This document shows positions 33,625-43,100 of a stretch of 64,000 nt of DNA, piece after piece. Within the stretch, counting starts at the first letter, position 1. Each line of letters starts with the position of its first letter. The stretch is from contig JAIOAX010000008.1 in the NCBI GenBank assembly GCA_019873645.1, positions 90,687-154,686 on the forward strand, written 5' to 3'. Source of the stretch: Chloroflexota bacterium. GTDB lineage: Bacteria; Chloroflexota; Anaerolineae; B4-G1; SLSP01. A program made the position numbers and the translations under genes. Below the pieces are notes generated by a model, which ran no database searches, had not been told where the DNA came from, and worked only from the letters and a program-made list of their open reading frames with translations.

Positions 33625-35904
33625 ATGACAGAGATCACACTGGAAGACTATAAACAACTGGTGGAAACACAGGGGCGTCGGCTGCTCGACGTGATTCAGG
33701 CCGCGGCATCGGGAGACCTGGATGTACCGCTTGAAGTCCCTGAAGGCATACCCGTACTGACTGACCTGGCTGCCGCCATCGAGCAGTTGCGCGGTGATTT
33801 GCGGGAGATGCAGGCGCTGCGCGAACGGGTCGGACTGATCGAGACACAAAGCCGCGCCCTGCTGGATGTTGTGCAATCGGTAGCGTTGGGCAATCTCGAT
33901 GTGACGGTCGAAGTCCCGGAAGGCATCGAGGAACTGGCGGAACTGGCAGTCGGCGTCGAGATGATGGTTGACGATATTCGCGCGATGCTGGACGAACAGG
34001 TGCGTGCGCGCGCCGAATTGGAATCCACCCAGAAACAACTAACCGCAGCATTGGAAGAGATGCGCGCCATTCAGCGTCGCTATATCCAGCGTGAGTGGGT
34101 CGAGTCTGCCGTCGCCGAAGCCGGTTATTACTATGCCGAGGGTCTGGAAAACCCTCAGCCCCTGACGGAAATCCCGCCCGAATGGCTGTCCGTGCTTAAC
34201 GACGCGGCGGCGCGCGGCAGCGCAGTTGCCGTCCAGGACACAACCGCAGGGCAGATCCTGGCCTTGCCTCTCTCCTGGCTTGGCGAGACCCTCGCCGTGC
34301 TCGGTTTTGCCCGGCCGGAGGGCCGTACCTGGGATGCCGATGAGATCGCGGCCGTCGAAGAGATCATCGAGCAGGCCGGCTGGGCTTTGGAGAACCAGCG
34401 GCTCTTCGACGAAACGCAACACGCCCGCGCCCTCCTTAGCAAGCAAATCCGTGAGTTGGACTGCCTGAACGACATCGGCCGGAAGATCGCCGAGTCGCCA
34501 GAAGTGCCGGAGTTGTTGGAATGGACGGCTGAGCGGCTACCCCAGGCCATGCAATACCCGGAGGTCTGCATTGCTGCCATTGAATACGGGGGAAAGTTCT
34601 ACGGCCGCATCGAGGCCATTGATATGACACGCCAGATGGTCAGCGGGTTGCGCATCGGCGACACACAGGTAGGGCGCGTGGTGGTGGCGTACACTGAGGA
34701 TCGCGCCTTCCTGGACGGCGAAAGCGCCTTGCTGGGCGATGTGACCCGTCGGCTCACCGGCTATATCGAGACCCGGCAGTTGTTCGAGCAGACCGAAGCG
34801 CGCGCTGCGCATGAGCAGGCGTTGTTTGAAATTGCCGGTGCTATCGGCGCGACCGAGGACATTGAGGGCCTGCTGGCGGCGCTTGCGCGGGTCGGTGCGC
34901 CCCTGCGCCGCCTGGCTCCGGTAGATGGACTGGCGCTCATAACCTACACTCCCGGCGAAGCGACAGCGACGTTCTTCCCGGTGGCGTTGGAGGCCGACAG
35001 CGTCCCTTCCACTCCAACAGGGACGAAACTGACGCTTGAAGGCTCGGCCGCCGGTTGGGTCATCACCCACAATCAAGCGTGGATAGACGCCAATCTGCGG
35101 CGCAGGACGACCTTCCCGGAAGACGCAGATCTGGCGGCGCAGGGAATGGTCTCGCGGATCATTTTGCCCTTGCGCTTCGGCGAACAATTGGAAGGCGCGC
35201 TGCACCTGACCAGTCGCCAGCGCAACGCCTTCACCCAGGAACGCATCACCCTTTTGGAACAGGTTGCCAACCAGTTGGCGCAGACCATCGAGCGTATCCG
35301 CTTGTTGCAGAGCACCCGCGCGGCATTGGCGGCCGAAGCCGAAACCCGCCGCAGCTACGAGCGCCGTGAATGGCAGACCTATTTGCAGGAAAATCGCCGT
35401 CTACGTCAGAACGCCTTTGTATACGACATGGGGCGGGTGGTTCTCCAGCCCGATTTCTGGCGCCCAGAGATGCTCAAGTCTCTGCGCGAGTCTACCCTGG
35501 CAACAAGCCGTGACGTGCAGCCGGAGGATACCGCAGAAAAACGCATCGGATTGGCTGTGCCCATTGAGATGCGGGGGCAGATCATCGGCGTCCTGGGTGT
35601 CGAAGACCCGGAGGGCACGTGGCGCAGCTCGGCGGATCAACTGGCGCTGCTCCAGGCCGTGGCTCAACAATTGGGGCAGGCTCTGGAAAGCGCGCGCCTG
35701 CTCGAAGCCACCCAGCGCCGCGCCGCGCGTGAGGAACGCACGCGCCGCATCATTGACAACATCCGCGCGGCCTCTTCGATTGAGGAAGCAGTCAAGCGCG
35801 CCGTCCGCGAGATTGCGGATGTGTTGAACGCTTCGGAGCTGGTCGCGCGCCTGGGCGCGGAAGAATTCCTGGCGCCGTCTGAAGAAGGAGAAACACATGA
35901 GTAA
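33625..35904 (+). CDS. Serial HAMP-like GAF sensor
   Basis: The ATG at 33625 is preceded by AAAAGGA; a TTG two codons earlier is less likely. Residues about 8-140 hold two consecutive HAMP-like repeats (LLDVIQAAASGDLDVPLEVP and LLDVVQSVALGNLDVTVEVP) without membrane helices, as in soluble poly-HAMP signalling proteins. Then come a short GAF-like domain (145-265, RRYIQREWVESAV), a reduced GAF (265-395), a fuller GAF (395-565), a second short GAF-like domain (570-690, RRSYERREWQTYLQEN) and the shared tail (QRRAAREERTRRIIDNIR). No output domain is present. HAMP repeats transmit helix rotation, so this protein could act as a soluble coupling part of the assembly. It overlaps the next gene by 8 bases. 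Confidence 0.88.
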   Translation: MTEITLEDYKQLVETQGRRLLDVIQAAASGDLDVPLEVPEGIPVLTDLAAAIEQLRGDLREMQALRERVGLIETQSRALLDVVQSVALGNLDVTVEVPEGIEELAELAVGVEMMVDDIRAMLDEQVRARAELESTQKQLTAALEEMRAIQRRYIQREWVESAVAEAGYYYAEGLENPQPLTEIPPEWLSVLNDAAARGSAVAVQDTTAGQILALPLSWLGETLAVLGFARPEGRTWDADEIAAVEEIIEQAGWALENQRLFDETQHARALLSKQIRELDCLNDIGRKIAESPEVPELLEWTAERLPQAMQYPEVCIAAIEYGGKFYGRIEAIDMTRQMVSGLRIGDTQVGRVVVAYTEDRAFLDGESALLGDVTRRLTGYIETRQLFEQTEARAAHEQALFEIAGAIGATEDIEGLLAALARVGAPLRRLAPVDGLALITYTPGEATATFFPVALEADSVPSTPTGTKLTLEGSAAGWVITHNQAWIDANLRRRTTFPEDADLAAQGMVSRIILPLRFGEQLEGALHLTSRQRNAFTQERITLLEQVANQLAQTIERIRLLQSTRAALAAEAETRRSYERREWQTYLQENRRLRQNAFVYDMGRVVLQPDFWRPEMLKSLRESTLATSRDVQPEDTAEKRIGLAVPIEMRGQIIGVLGVEDPEGTWRSSADQLALLQAVAQQLGQALESARLLEATQRRAAREERTRRIIDNIRAASSIEEAVKRAVREIADVLNASELVARLGAEEFLAPSEEGETHE

Positions 35905-37303
35905 CGTAACCTGGACACCGCCTGCCGATCTACCGCCCGACGATCCCTTAGCCGAAGACCGCCGGCGGCGCGCAAACCTCTTGCGCACTGTGGCCCGGAT
36001 CGTCCTTGTCTCCGCGGCGGTTTTTCTGCCGGCCTGTTTCGTCGCCCTGTTCCTGGTGCCGAATTTCCCCATCTGGCTGGCTGTGCTTGATGCGCTGACA
36101 ATACTGATAATGCTTGTCGTACTCAGGCGACTCGCACAAGATCACTTTGAACAGGCTGCGCAGCTCGGCATTGTAAGCCTTTCCGTAGTGATGTTTGCCG
36201 CCATGGTGTTTGCCAACGGGACCAGGGGCCCGCTGATTTTACTCTCGCCGTTGCTCATGTTGATTGCCGGGGCCATCGGCGAGCGTCGCTATGCGCAGCC
36301 TACGATCATAGCGCATATCGCCTTATATGTGTTGTTGACCATCCTGGAGGCCGTGGGGGTGCTCACTCCCTATCAGATCCCGGCGCCGGCTCTCCGGTGG
36401 GTTTGGATCGCAATTTTCATTATGGCGGCAGTTTTGATAGTGGCGATCAACCGCCAGTTCATTGCGTATCTGGGATTGTCACTCTTTGCCTCGCGGCGGC
36501 GTGAAGAATCGCTGGCCGAACTGAACCTGCAGGTACAGACCATCGCCGCGACCGAGCGCACCGCCCAGGCGCAGACACTGCTGGAGGCGCGGCAGCTCCA
36601 GGAAGCCGTGCGCGAATATGTGGCCTTTCTGGAACGCATCGCCGCCGGTGACTACGGGGTTGTGTTGGACGTAGATGGGTTGGCCGAACGGCTCGCTCTA
36701 CCTCAGGAACTGGTGAACTTGGGGAAATACCTGAAAACGACGGTTGCCAGCCTGGTGACGGCATTGAATGAGGCGCAGAGCGCGCAGCGCATGTACCTGC
36801 GGCAGTCCTGGGCGAGCTTGATGGAGGCCGGGCGCGTGCCGCGCGGCTTCCGCTATCACGCCGAAGCAGAAGAGACGCCGGATGTCGAGGTCGCCGAAGA
36901 TGCCTGGTTGCCGCCGATGACGCGGGCCGTGCGTTCCAAAGAGGTTGTTGTGGAGCCGGATGCCCTGGCGATTCCCATTGCCTCGGGGACGCGGGCGCAA
37001 TTGATCGGCGCGTTGGGGGTACGCCGTGTCGCTCAAGAAGCATGGAGCGAAGATGAGCTGGCGATGGTGACGACGGTAGCCGACCAACTGGCGCAAACCC
37101 TGGAAAATCTGCGTCTGCTGGACGAGACCACACGTCGCGCCGCGCGCGAACAGATGGCCGGCGAAATCACCGGGCGCATCCGCGAGGCCGTGGAGATTGA
37201 AGCCGTGCTGCAACGCGCTTTGACCGAGCTAGGGCGCGCCTTCGCCGCCGAGCGTGGGGCGGCTTATCTGACCCTGAGTGAACAGGAAGAGGGACAGCTA
37301 TGA
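35897..37303 (+). CDS. Six-helix membrane protein with short GAF-like domain and shared tail
   Basis: GAAGGAG precedes the ATG at 35897. About six membrane helices occupy residues 28-200 (IVLVSAAVFLPACFVALFLV, LILLSPLLMLIAGAIG, IAIFIMAAVLIVAINRQF). A helical HAMP-like stretch (YVAFLERIAAGDYGVVLDVD) precedes the short GAF-like domain (about 290-405, RMYLRQSWASLMEAGR) and the shared tail (TRRAAREQMAGEITGRIR). There is no long GAF. Its order and size match the gene at 15798 closely (both near 470 residues), so the two are paralogues. The stop overlaps the next ATG (ATGA). Confidence 0.88.
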   Translation: MSNVTWTPPADLPPDDPLAEDRRRRANLLRTVARIVLVSAAVFLPACFVALFLVPNFPIWLAVLDALTILIMLVVLRRLAQDHFEQAAQLGIVSLSVVMFAAMVFANGTRGPLILLSPLLMLIAGAIGERRYAQPTIIAHIALYVLLTILEAVGVLTPYQIPAPALRWVWIAIFIMAAVLIVAINRQFIAYLGLSLFASRRREESLAELNLQVQTIAATERTAQAQTLLEARQLQEAVREYVAFLERIAAGDYGVVLDVDGLAERLALPQELVNLGKYLKTTVASLVTALNEAQSAQRMYLRQSWASLMEAGRVPRGFRYHAEAEETPDVEVAEDAWLPPMTRAVRSKEVVVEPDALAIPIASGTRAQLIGALGVRRVAQEAWSEDELAMVTTVADQLAQTLENLRLLDETTRRAAREQMAGEITGRIREAVEIEAVLQRALTELGRAFAAERGAAYLTLSEQEEGQL

Positions 37304-39093
37304 CCGGATTATGGGCCAAACAAAAAGCGGCATTATCCACAGCCTGGAACCGTTTTGTGGCCGTTGAGGACCCCAACGAAGAAGATGCGCGCATGGGACG
37401 CCTGTTCTGCGTAATGATGGCGGTGACCTCTGGCCTGTTGCTGGGACTGACGGCGCTCTTCGGGGTAGCAACGGCACGGGGGATGTTCTCTCCCACCTAT
37501 ATCGGCTGGATCGAGACAGCTTTTCCTGTCTCCTTCCTGTTTCTGGTCGTCTTCAGTTTCTGGCGTGTCAAAAAAGGCTATATCCGCCCGACGGTGAGTT
37601 TCTTCGTGTGGGCCAATTTTATCGGCGTGGCGGCGTCCGTATTCTTCTTCGACGGCACCTACTCCCCCGGCTGGCTGCTGTTCTTCTGGCCGGTATCGCT
37701 GGCCGGCCTGTTCCTGGAGCCGACAATGGGCATCCGCATGGCGATCGGGGTCGCGATCTATTACGCGCTGTTGTCGTGGGGGACGCGCGTCGGTGTGTAC
37801 GCGCCGCTGGTGCGCGTATCAGCAGACCTCTTCTACTACCTGTTTGGGGGCTTTGCGCTGTTGACCCTGTTGGGCGTGGCCGGGGTGCTGAACTACATAA
37901 GCCTGCGCAGCCTGCGGGACATGTTGCTGCAGACGCGGACGGTGAGCCGCGAACTGCGCCAGACCCAACGCACCCTTGAGAAGCGGGTGGCCGAGCGCAC
38001 GGCAGAACTGGAAAAACGCGCCAGACAATTCCGCATTATCGCCGAACTTAACCGCGCTATCGCCTCAATCACCGAAATTGAGCCGTTGCTGGATACTGCC
38101 GTGCAGTTGATCGCCCAACGCCTCGGTTACGACCATGTCGGCATCTTCCTCATTGATCCCCACAACGAGTGGGCCGTATTACGCGCCGCCTCATCGGAAG
38201 GTGGACGGCGGATGCTGGCGCGCGGACATCGCCTGCGAGTAGGGCAACAAGGGATCGTGGGATACGTTGCGCAGACCGGCGTACCCCGGCTGGCCTTCAG
38301 CGTGGGCGAGGATGCCGTGTGGTTCAACAACCCCGACCTTCCCAACACCCAATCGGAGATGAGCCTGCCGCTGCTCAGCCGTGGTCAAACCGTTATCGGC
38401 GTTCTGGACATTCAAACCAATACCCCCGCCGCTTTCACAGAGGAAGATGTGGAAGTGTTGCGCATCCTGGCCGACGGTATCGCCGTGGCGGTGGTCAATA
38501 CCCGTGCGATGATGGAAACGAGCGCGACGCTGGCGCGTCTGGAGCGCTACCAGGAACAGGATGCCCTGCGCGCCTGGCGGCAAGCGTTGGCCCGGCGGCA
38601 GATGCGGGTGGGGTATGGCTTCGATTCAGGGTTTGTGTATCCGGTGGATGTCACCTTCACCGCCGATCTGGCGGATAGTCAGCTAACCGCTGTGACGACG
38701 CGCGTGACCGAAACCGGGCGACACCTACTGTTGGCGCCGATTCGCATCCAGAACCGCAATCTAGGCGTGCTTTCTTTTGAGAAAAGTGCGCCCTGGGCCG
38801 AAGATCAAATCCAATTGGCCCAGTTTGTGGTGGAACAGTTGGCCCTGGCGTTGGACAACGCCCGTCTGCTTGAAGAGACCCGCCTGCGCGCCAATCAGGA
38901 GCGCGCGCGCAGCGACATCGTGGGACGCATCCGCGCGATGACCAGCACGGATGCGATCCTGCGCAATGCCGCGCGCGAGCTGGGTCTGGCGTTGCAGGTT
39001 GAGCGCAGTCGGATTCAACTGTTGCCCCCTGGCGAAGGACACGCCGATAGGGGCGAGACAGCTATGAAGCCTCCAGAGGTACAGACAGGTTAG
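37300..39093 (+). CDS. Six-helix membrane GAF sensor
   Basis: The ATG at 37300 overlaps the previous stop and follows GAAGAGGGA. Six membrane helices (about 40-205) end in LNYISLRSLRDMLLQTRTV, and a coiled coil (LEKRVAERTAELEKRAR) follows. The GAF domain (about 240-410) has GIVGYVAQTG and FNNPDLPNTQSEMSLPL. A short GAF-like domain (about 415-525, QEQDALRAWRQALARRQ) and the shared tail (RANQERARSDIVGRIR) complete it. The start region (AVEDPNEEDARMGRLF) resembles the FADEEQTR start of the genes at 23375 and 27952. The substrate-binding lipoprotein gene begins 6 bases after its stop, so it may be a membrane partner of that protein, though the next sensor (40179) is equally placed. Confidence 0.88.
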   Translation: MTGLWAKQKAALSTAWNRFVAVEDPNEEDARMGRLFCVMMAVTSGLLLGLTALFGVATARGMFSPTYIGWIETAFPVSFLFLVVFSFWRVKKGYIRPTVSFFVWANFIGVAASVFFFDGTYSPGWLLFFWPVSLAGLFLEPTMGIRMAIGVAIYYALLSWGTRVGVYAPLVRVSADLFYYLFGGFALLTLLGVAGVLNYISLRSLRDMLLQTRTVSRELRQTQRTLEKRVAERTAELEKRARQFRIIAELNRAIASITEIEPLLDTAVQLIAQRLGYDHVGIFLIDPHNEWAVLRAASSEGGRRMLARGHRLRVGQQGIVGYVAQTGVPRLAFSVGEDAVWFNNPDLPNTQSEMSLPLLSRGQTVIGVLDIQTNTPAAFTEEDVEVLRILADGIAVAVVNTRAMMETSATLARLERYQEQDALRAWRQALARRQMRVGYGFDSGFVYPVDVTFTADLADSQLTAVTTRVTETGRHLLLAPIRIQNRNLGVLSFEKSAPWAEDQIQLAQFVVEQLALALDNARLLEETRLRANQERARSDIVGRIRAMTSTDAILRNAARELGLALQVERSRIQLLPPGEGHADRGETAMKPPEVQTG

Positions 39094-39099
39094 GGTCCC

Positions 39100-40179
39100 A
39101 TGAAGTGTAAACGTTTACCGGTATGGATGCTCTTATTGGCAGTGCTGGTCGCATGCCAATCGGCGCCGCAGGCGGTTGCGCCGACAGCCCCCCCAACACC
39201 GCCGGCGCCGGGCAAACTGCGGCTTTTCTGGGTAGATAGCTATGCAGAAACGGATATCTGGTCCCAGCAAGTACGCACCGGTTTCCTGGAAACCCTGGCG
39301 CGCAACGGCTATTCCACGGTCAACGGGAAGTTGGAAATGCGGGTCTTCTCTATGGACGTGCGCCGTGCGGTCTCGAACGAGGACCTCACAGCCGCTGCGC
39401 TGCACGTGAGCGAATTGATTCAGGATTTCGGTCCCGATATGGTCGTCGTTGCCGGCGATGAGGCCACGCGCGCCGTAATTGCGTATTACCCAGACCGCAC
39501 CATGCCTTTTGTCTTTTGTGGCTTTGTGGGGAACCCGGCGATGTATGGCCTGGATTTACCGAATGTCACCGGCGTTCTGGAACAACTGCATCCGGTACAG
39601 ACGGTCGCGATAGCGTATGCGTTTATCAAGGGGACCCATCAGTATATGGTGCTCAGTGATGCGTCAATGTCGGGCCGGGCACGCGCCCTGGCCGTGTACA
39701 CGGACCTGGGCAAAAGCGAGTATGGGGCCACCATGGCCACCTTGGAGATCGTAGAGACATGGGCCGATTGGCAAACACTCGTGTTAGAGGCCGGACAAAA
39801 GGTAGATTTCATTGTGTTGGCGGGTTATCAAGGGATCGTTGATGCGACCGGTGTGCTGGTGGATGAGCAGGAAGTCATGCGCTGGATGCTGCAAAACTCA
39901 CCGGTGCCGGTCTTTGCCCTCTCCAATCTTGCCATCGTCAACGGTGCCGTGGGAGGACTGGTAGCGTATGGCTACGAAGAAGGCGTCGCGGTTGCCGAAC
40001 GGGTCTTATTGCTGGCTAACGGGACCCCGCCGGCCGACATCGCGATTGCCGGCCCGACCCGCAATCTGCTGGCGATCAACCTGGCAGCGGTGCGACATTG
40101 GAACCTGCGCGTCCCCATCACATTCCCGCTGGCAGCGCGCATTTACCGGACTTTACCGGCCATAGAAGGAGGCAATTGA
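39100..40179 (+). CDS. ABC-type substrate-binding lipoprotein
   Basis: The start at 39100 gives a lipoprotein signal (MKCKRLPVWMLLLAVLVAC) with lipobox LVAC, so it is predicted to be anchored outside the cytoplasmic membrane. A proline-rich spacer (APTAPPTPPAP) is followed by a periplasmic-binding fold similar to PF04392 proteins (LRLFWVDSYAETDIWSQQVR, MVVVAGDEATRAVIAYYPD, MPFVFCGFVGNPAMYGLD). No ABC permease or ATPase is nearby; instead the next gene, overlapping by one base (TGATG), encodes a membrane GAF sensor. A solute receptor feeding that sensor is therefore more likely than a transporter component. The fold matches the outward domain of the gene at 21110. The ligand is unknown. Confidence 0.88.
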   Translation: MKCKRLPVWMLLLAVLVACQSAPQAVAPTAPPTPPAPGKLRLFWVDSYAETDIWSQQVRTGFLETLARNGYSTVNGKLEMRVFSMDVRRAVSNEDLTAAALHVSELIQDFGPDMVVVAGDEATRAVIAYYPDRTMPFVFCGFVGNPAMYGLDLPNVTGVLEQLHPVQTVAIAYAFIKGTHQYMVLSDASMSGRARALAVYTDLGKSEYGATMATLEIVETWADWQTLVLEAGQKVDFIVLAGYQGIVDATGVLVDEQEVMRWMLQNSPVPVFALSNLAIVNGAVGGLVAYGYEEGVAVAERVLLLANGTPPADIAIAGPTRNLLAINLAAVRHWNLRVPITFPLAARIYRTLPAIEGGN

Positions 40180-43100
40180 TGTCACAGAAGGGCTTGAGCC
40201 TGCGCTGGCGTATGATTTTGCTGATCGCCGGTATTCCCTTACTGCTGCTGATCCCGGTGTTTATCTATTTAAGTCAGCAGTACCGCAATGCTTATCGGCA
40301 GGCTTATTTGGGAAAGGGTGATCTCATCACCATCCAGCTTCAGCAAACCCTGGATACAGTAGCGCCGTATGTGGAGACATTTGAAGATGCCCCGGGGCTG
40401 GCCGACCTGTTACGCACGATTGTCGAAGGCAACCCGGAGTTTGAATTTGTGGCCCTGGTAGATCATACCGGCAAAGTCGTGGAACACTCCTTGTCGGGCT
40501 TCAAGAGCAATGTCATCCCTGAACTGGCCGACCTGGATGTCGCTGAGCCGGTACAACGTCGTGTGTTGCCCATCTTTGGAACACTCTATCTCATTTCCCG
40601 TCCGGTGGCGATGCCCGGCGATGCAAGCCGTTACCTGTATATCGTGGTCGGAGAACGTGCGGAAATTGTTGACCCCTCGATGTCGGCGCTGCTGATTGCC
40701 GGCGCAGTCAGCGCGTTAGGGCTGATCGCTTTGCTGTACTTTGCGACGCAAAACTTTGTGCTGCGGCCCCTCATTCGCCTGGCGGAAGGCGCGCGGATTG
40801 TCGGCGGCGGCGATCTGACATATACGATTCCCGTTGAACGGGATGATGAGATCGGTTATGTGGCGCAGTCGTTCAACGGTATGGCCGCCCGGCTGCGCGA
40901 GTTGGTCGCCGGCCTGGAGCGACGCATTGCAGAACGCACAGAAGCGTTGGAACGTAAATCGGCGCAGTTGGAAACTATCAGTCTGGTCAGCAAAGAAGCC
41001 GCGCAGGTGCGTAACGTTGACCTGCTCCTTGAAACGACCGCCACGGCGATTTCTAACCGGTTCGGCTTCTATCACGTGGGAATCTTCATTCTCGACGATG
41101 CCAAGATGTGGGCCATTCTCCGCGCCGCTTCTTCGGAGGGCGGTCGGCGCATGCTGGCGCGCGGACACCGGCTGCGGGTTGGTCAGACGGGCATCGTCGG
41201 TTTTGTGGCGGGTTCCGGCAAGCCGCGCATCGTCTTCAATGTCGGTGAGGATGCCGTCTGGTTCAACAATCCCGATCTGCCGGAGACCCGCTCGGAGATG
41301 GCCTTGCCGTTAGTGAGTGAGAATGAGGTCATCGGCGTCCTGGATGTGCAAAGCGCCACTCCGCATGCGTTCACCGATGAGGACATCAACACCTTGCAGT
41401 TGTTAGCCGATCAACTGGCGGTGGCGCTCAACAACGCGCGCGCCCTGGAACAGATGGAAAGCGCGCTGGCCGAAGTCCATGCTTTACAGGTTGAATACAG
41501 CCGCCAGGGATGGGCACGTATTGCCGCGCAGGGGCGTCCGCTGGCCTATGAATACGACCGGGTGGATGTCAGCCCGGTGCCGATGTTGCCCGTGCCGGCC
41601 GATTTGCAGGAGGGACGGGTCACGCGCGCCAAACTGATGGATGGCGGCGTGCCGGTGATGATGGCCTCCCTGCGGGCCGGCGACCGTGTGTTGGGCTACC
41701 TGGGATTGGCCGATCCGCAACGTACCTGGTCTGAAGAAGAATTGGCGCTGGTAGAGAGTGTGGGTGAGCAGGTAGCCCTCGCGCTCGAAAACGCGCGCCT
41801 CTTCGAGGAATCGCAGCAGAGCCAGCGTCAACAGACCCTCATTAGCAACGTCTTGCAGGTCGCCTCCAATCCCGATTTGAGTTTCGAGGAAGTGCTCACC
41901 GAGATCGCCCGGATTCTGGCGCAGGCGTTGGGCATGGCGGCAGGGATTTACACCTTCCCGACGCCTAACTTCCCACGAATTCAGCCGCATGCGGTCATTG
42001 ACCCTACCGGCGAGCGACTGCCTTTCCCGGCTGAGCCTCTCAGTTTGCGTGATGAGCACTACACCTTCTTCCACGGCTTGCGCCATGCCGAACAGGGGCC
42101 GTCCCTGCCGTTGTTGGGTGAGGGGGAGCTGCCGCCGGAGAGCCGCGAGCGTTTGGCGGCGTATGATCTGAAGCGTGTATTCTACGTCCCTCTGGGAAGC
42201 AGCGGCACGCAGCATGGTTTTATCGTCCTGTTGCAGCCACGGGAGAACATCTTGCCCCTGGATCCCGAAACCCGCGACCTGGTCCAACGTCTGGCGAATC
42301 AGATCGAAGTGGTGCTGGACAACCTGACGTTGACGGCCGAGACCCAGCGGCGTTCTGAGGAACTGCGGTCCCTCTACAACATCTCGCTGGTCTTGAGCGA
42401 ACTCCTCGAACCGGCGGATGTGCTTGCAGCCATCGTCGAACAAGGGACATCCTTGCTGAAGGCGGATAGCGGGGCTTTCTTCAGCTATAACGCCGAAGCG
42501 GATGTTCTGGTTTTGACGCTTGATTATGGCGGCGGCATGGAAGACCGGATCGGCTTGTTGCTCCGCCGTGGGGAAGGCCTGGCCGGTAGGGCCCTGGCCG
42601 AGCAGCAGACATTGTACGTGGAAGATTACAGCACCTGGGAACAGAGTGTCGCGACGTTTAAGGAGGACCGCTTCCATTCGATTATGGCCGTGCCGCTGGT
42701 GGGCCGTTTTGGCCCGCAAGGGGTGCTGGTGCTACGCTCAGTAGAAATCGCCGCTTTTGGCGAACGCGAAGTGCGCCTGGCAAACCTGTATGCCCAACAG
42801 GCCGCGGCCGCGTTGGATAACGCCCGGTTGAATAAAGACGCGCAACGCCGCGCCGAAGAATTCTCGCTGCTCTCCCAGGCCGGCATTGACCTGCTACCCA
42901 TCCGCGATGTATCGCAACTGCTGGAGCGCGCTGCCGACTGGACTCGCCGGGTCTTCAATGTGCCGCGCGCCGTGATCTATTTGCAGGACCCGGAGACCGG
43001 CAGCTACCTGCACGGCCTCAGCGTAGACAATGCCGAGCACTCCTGGCAGTTGCCGGAAGAGATGCGCCCCTCGCCCGGCGGACTGACCGAAACAATCATC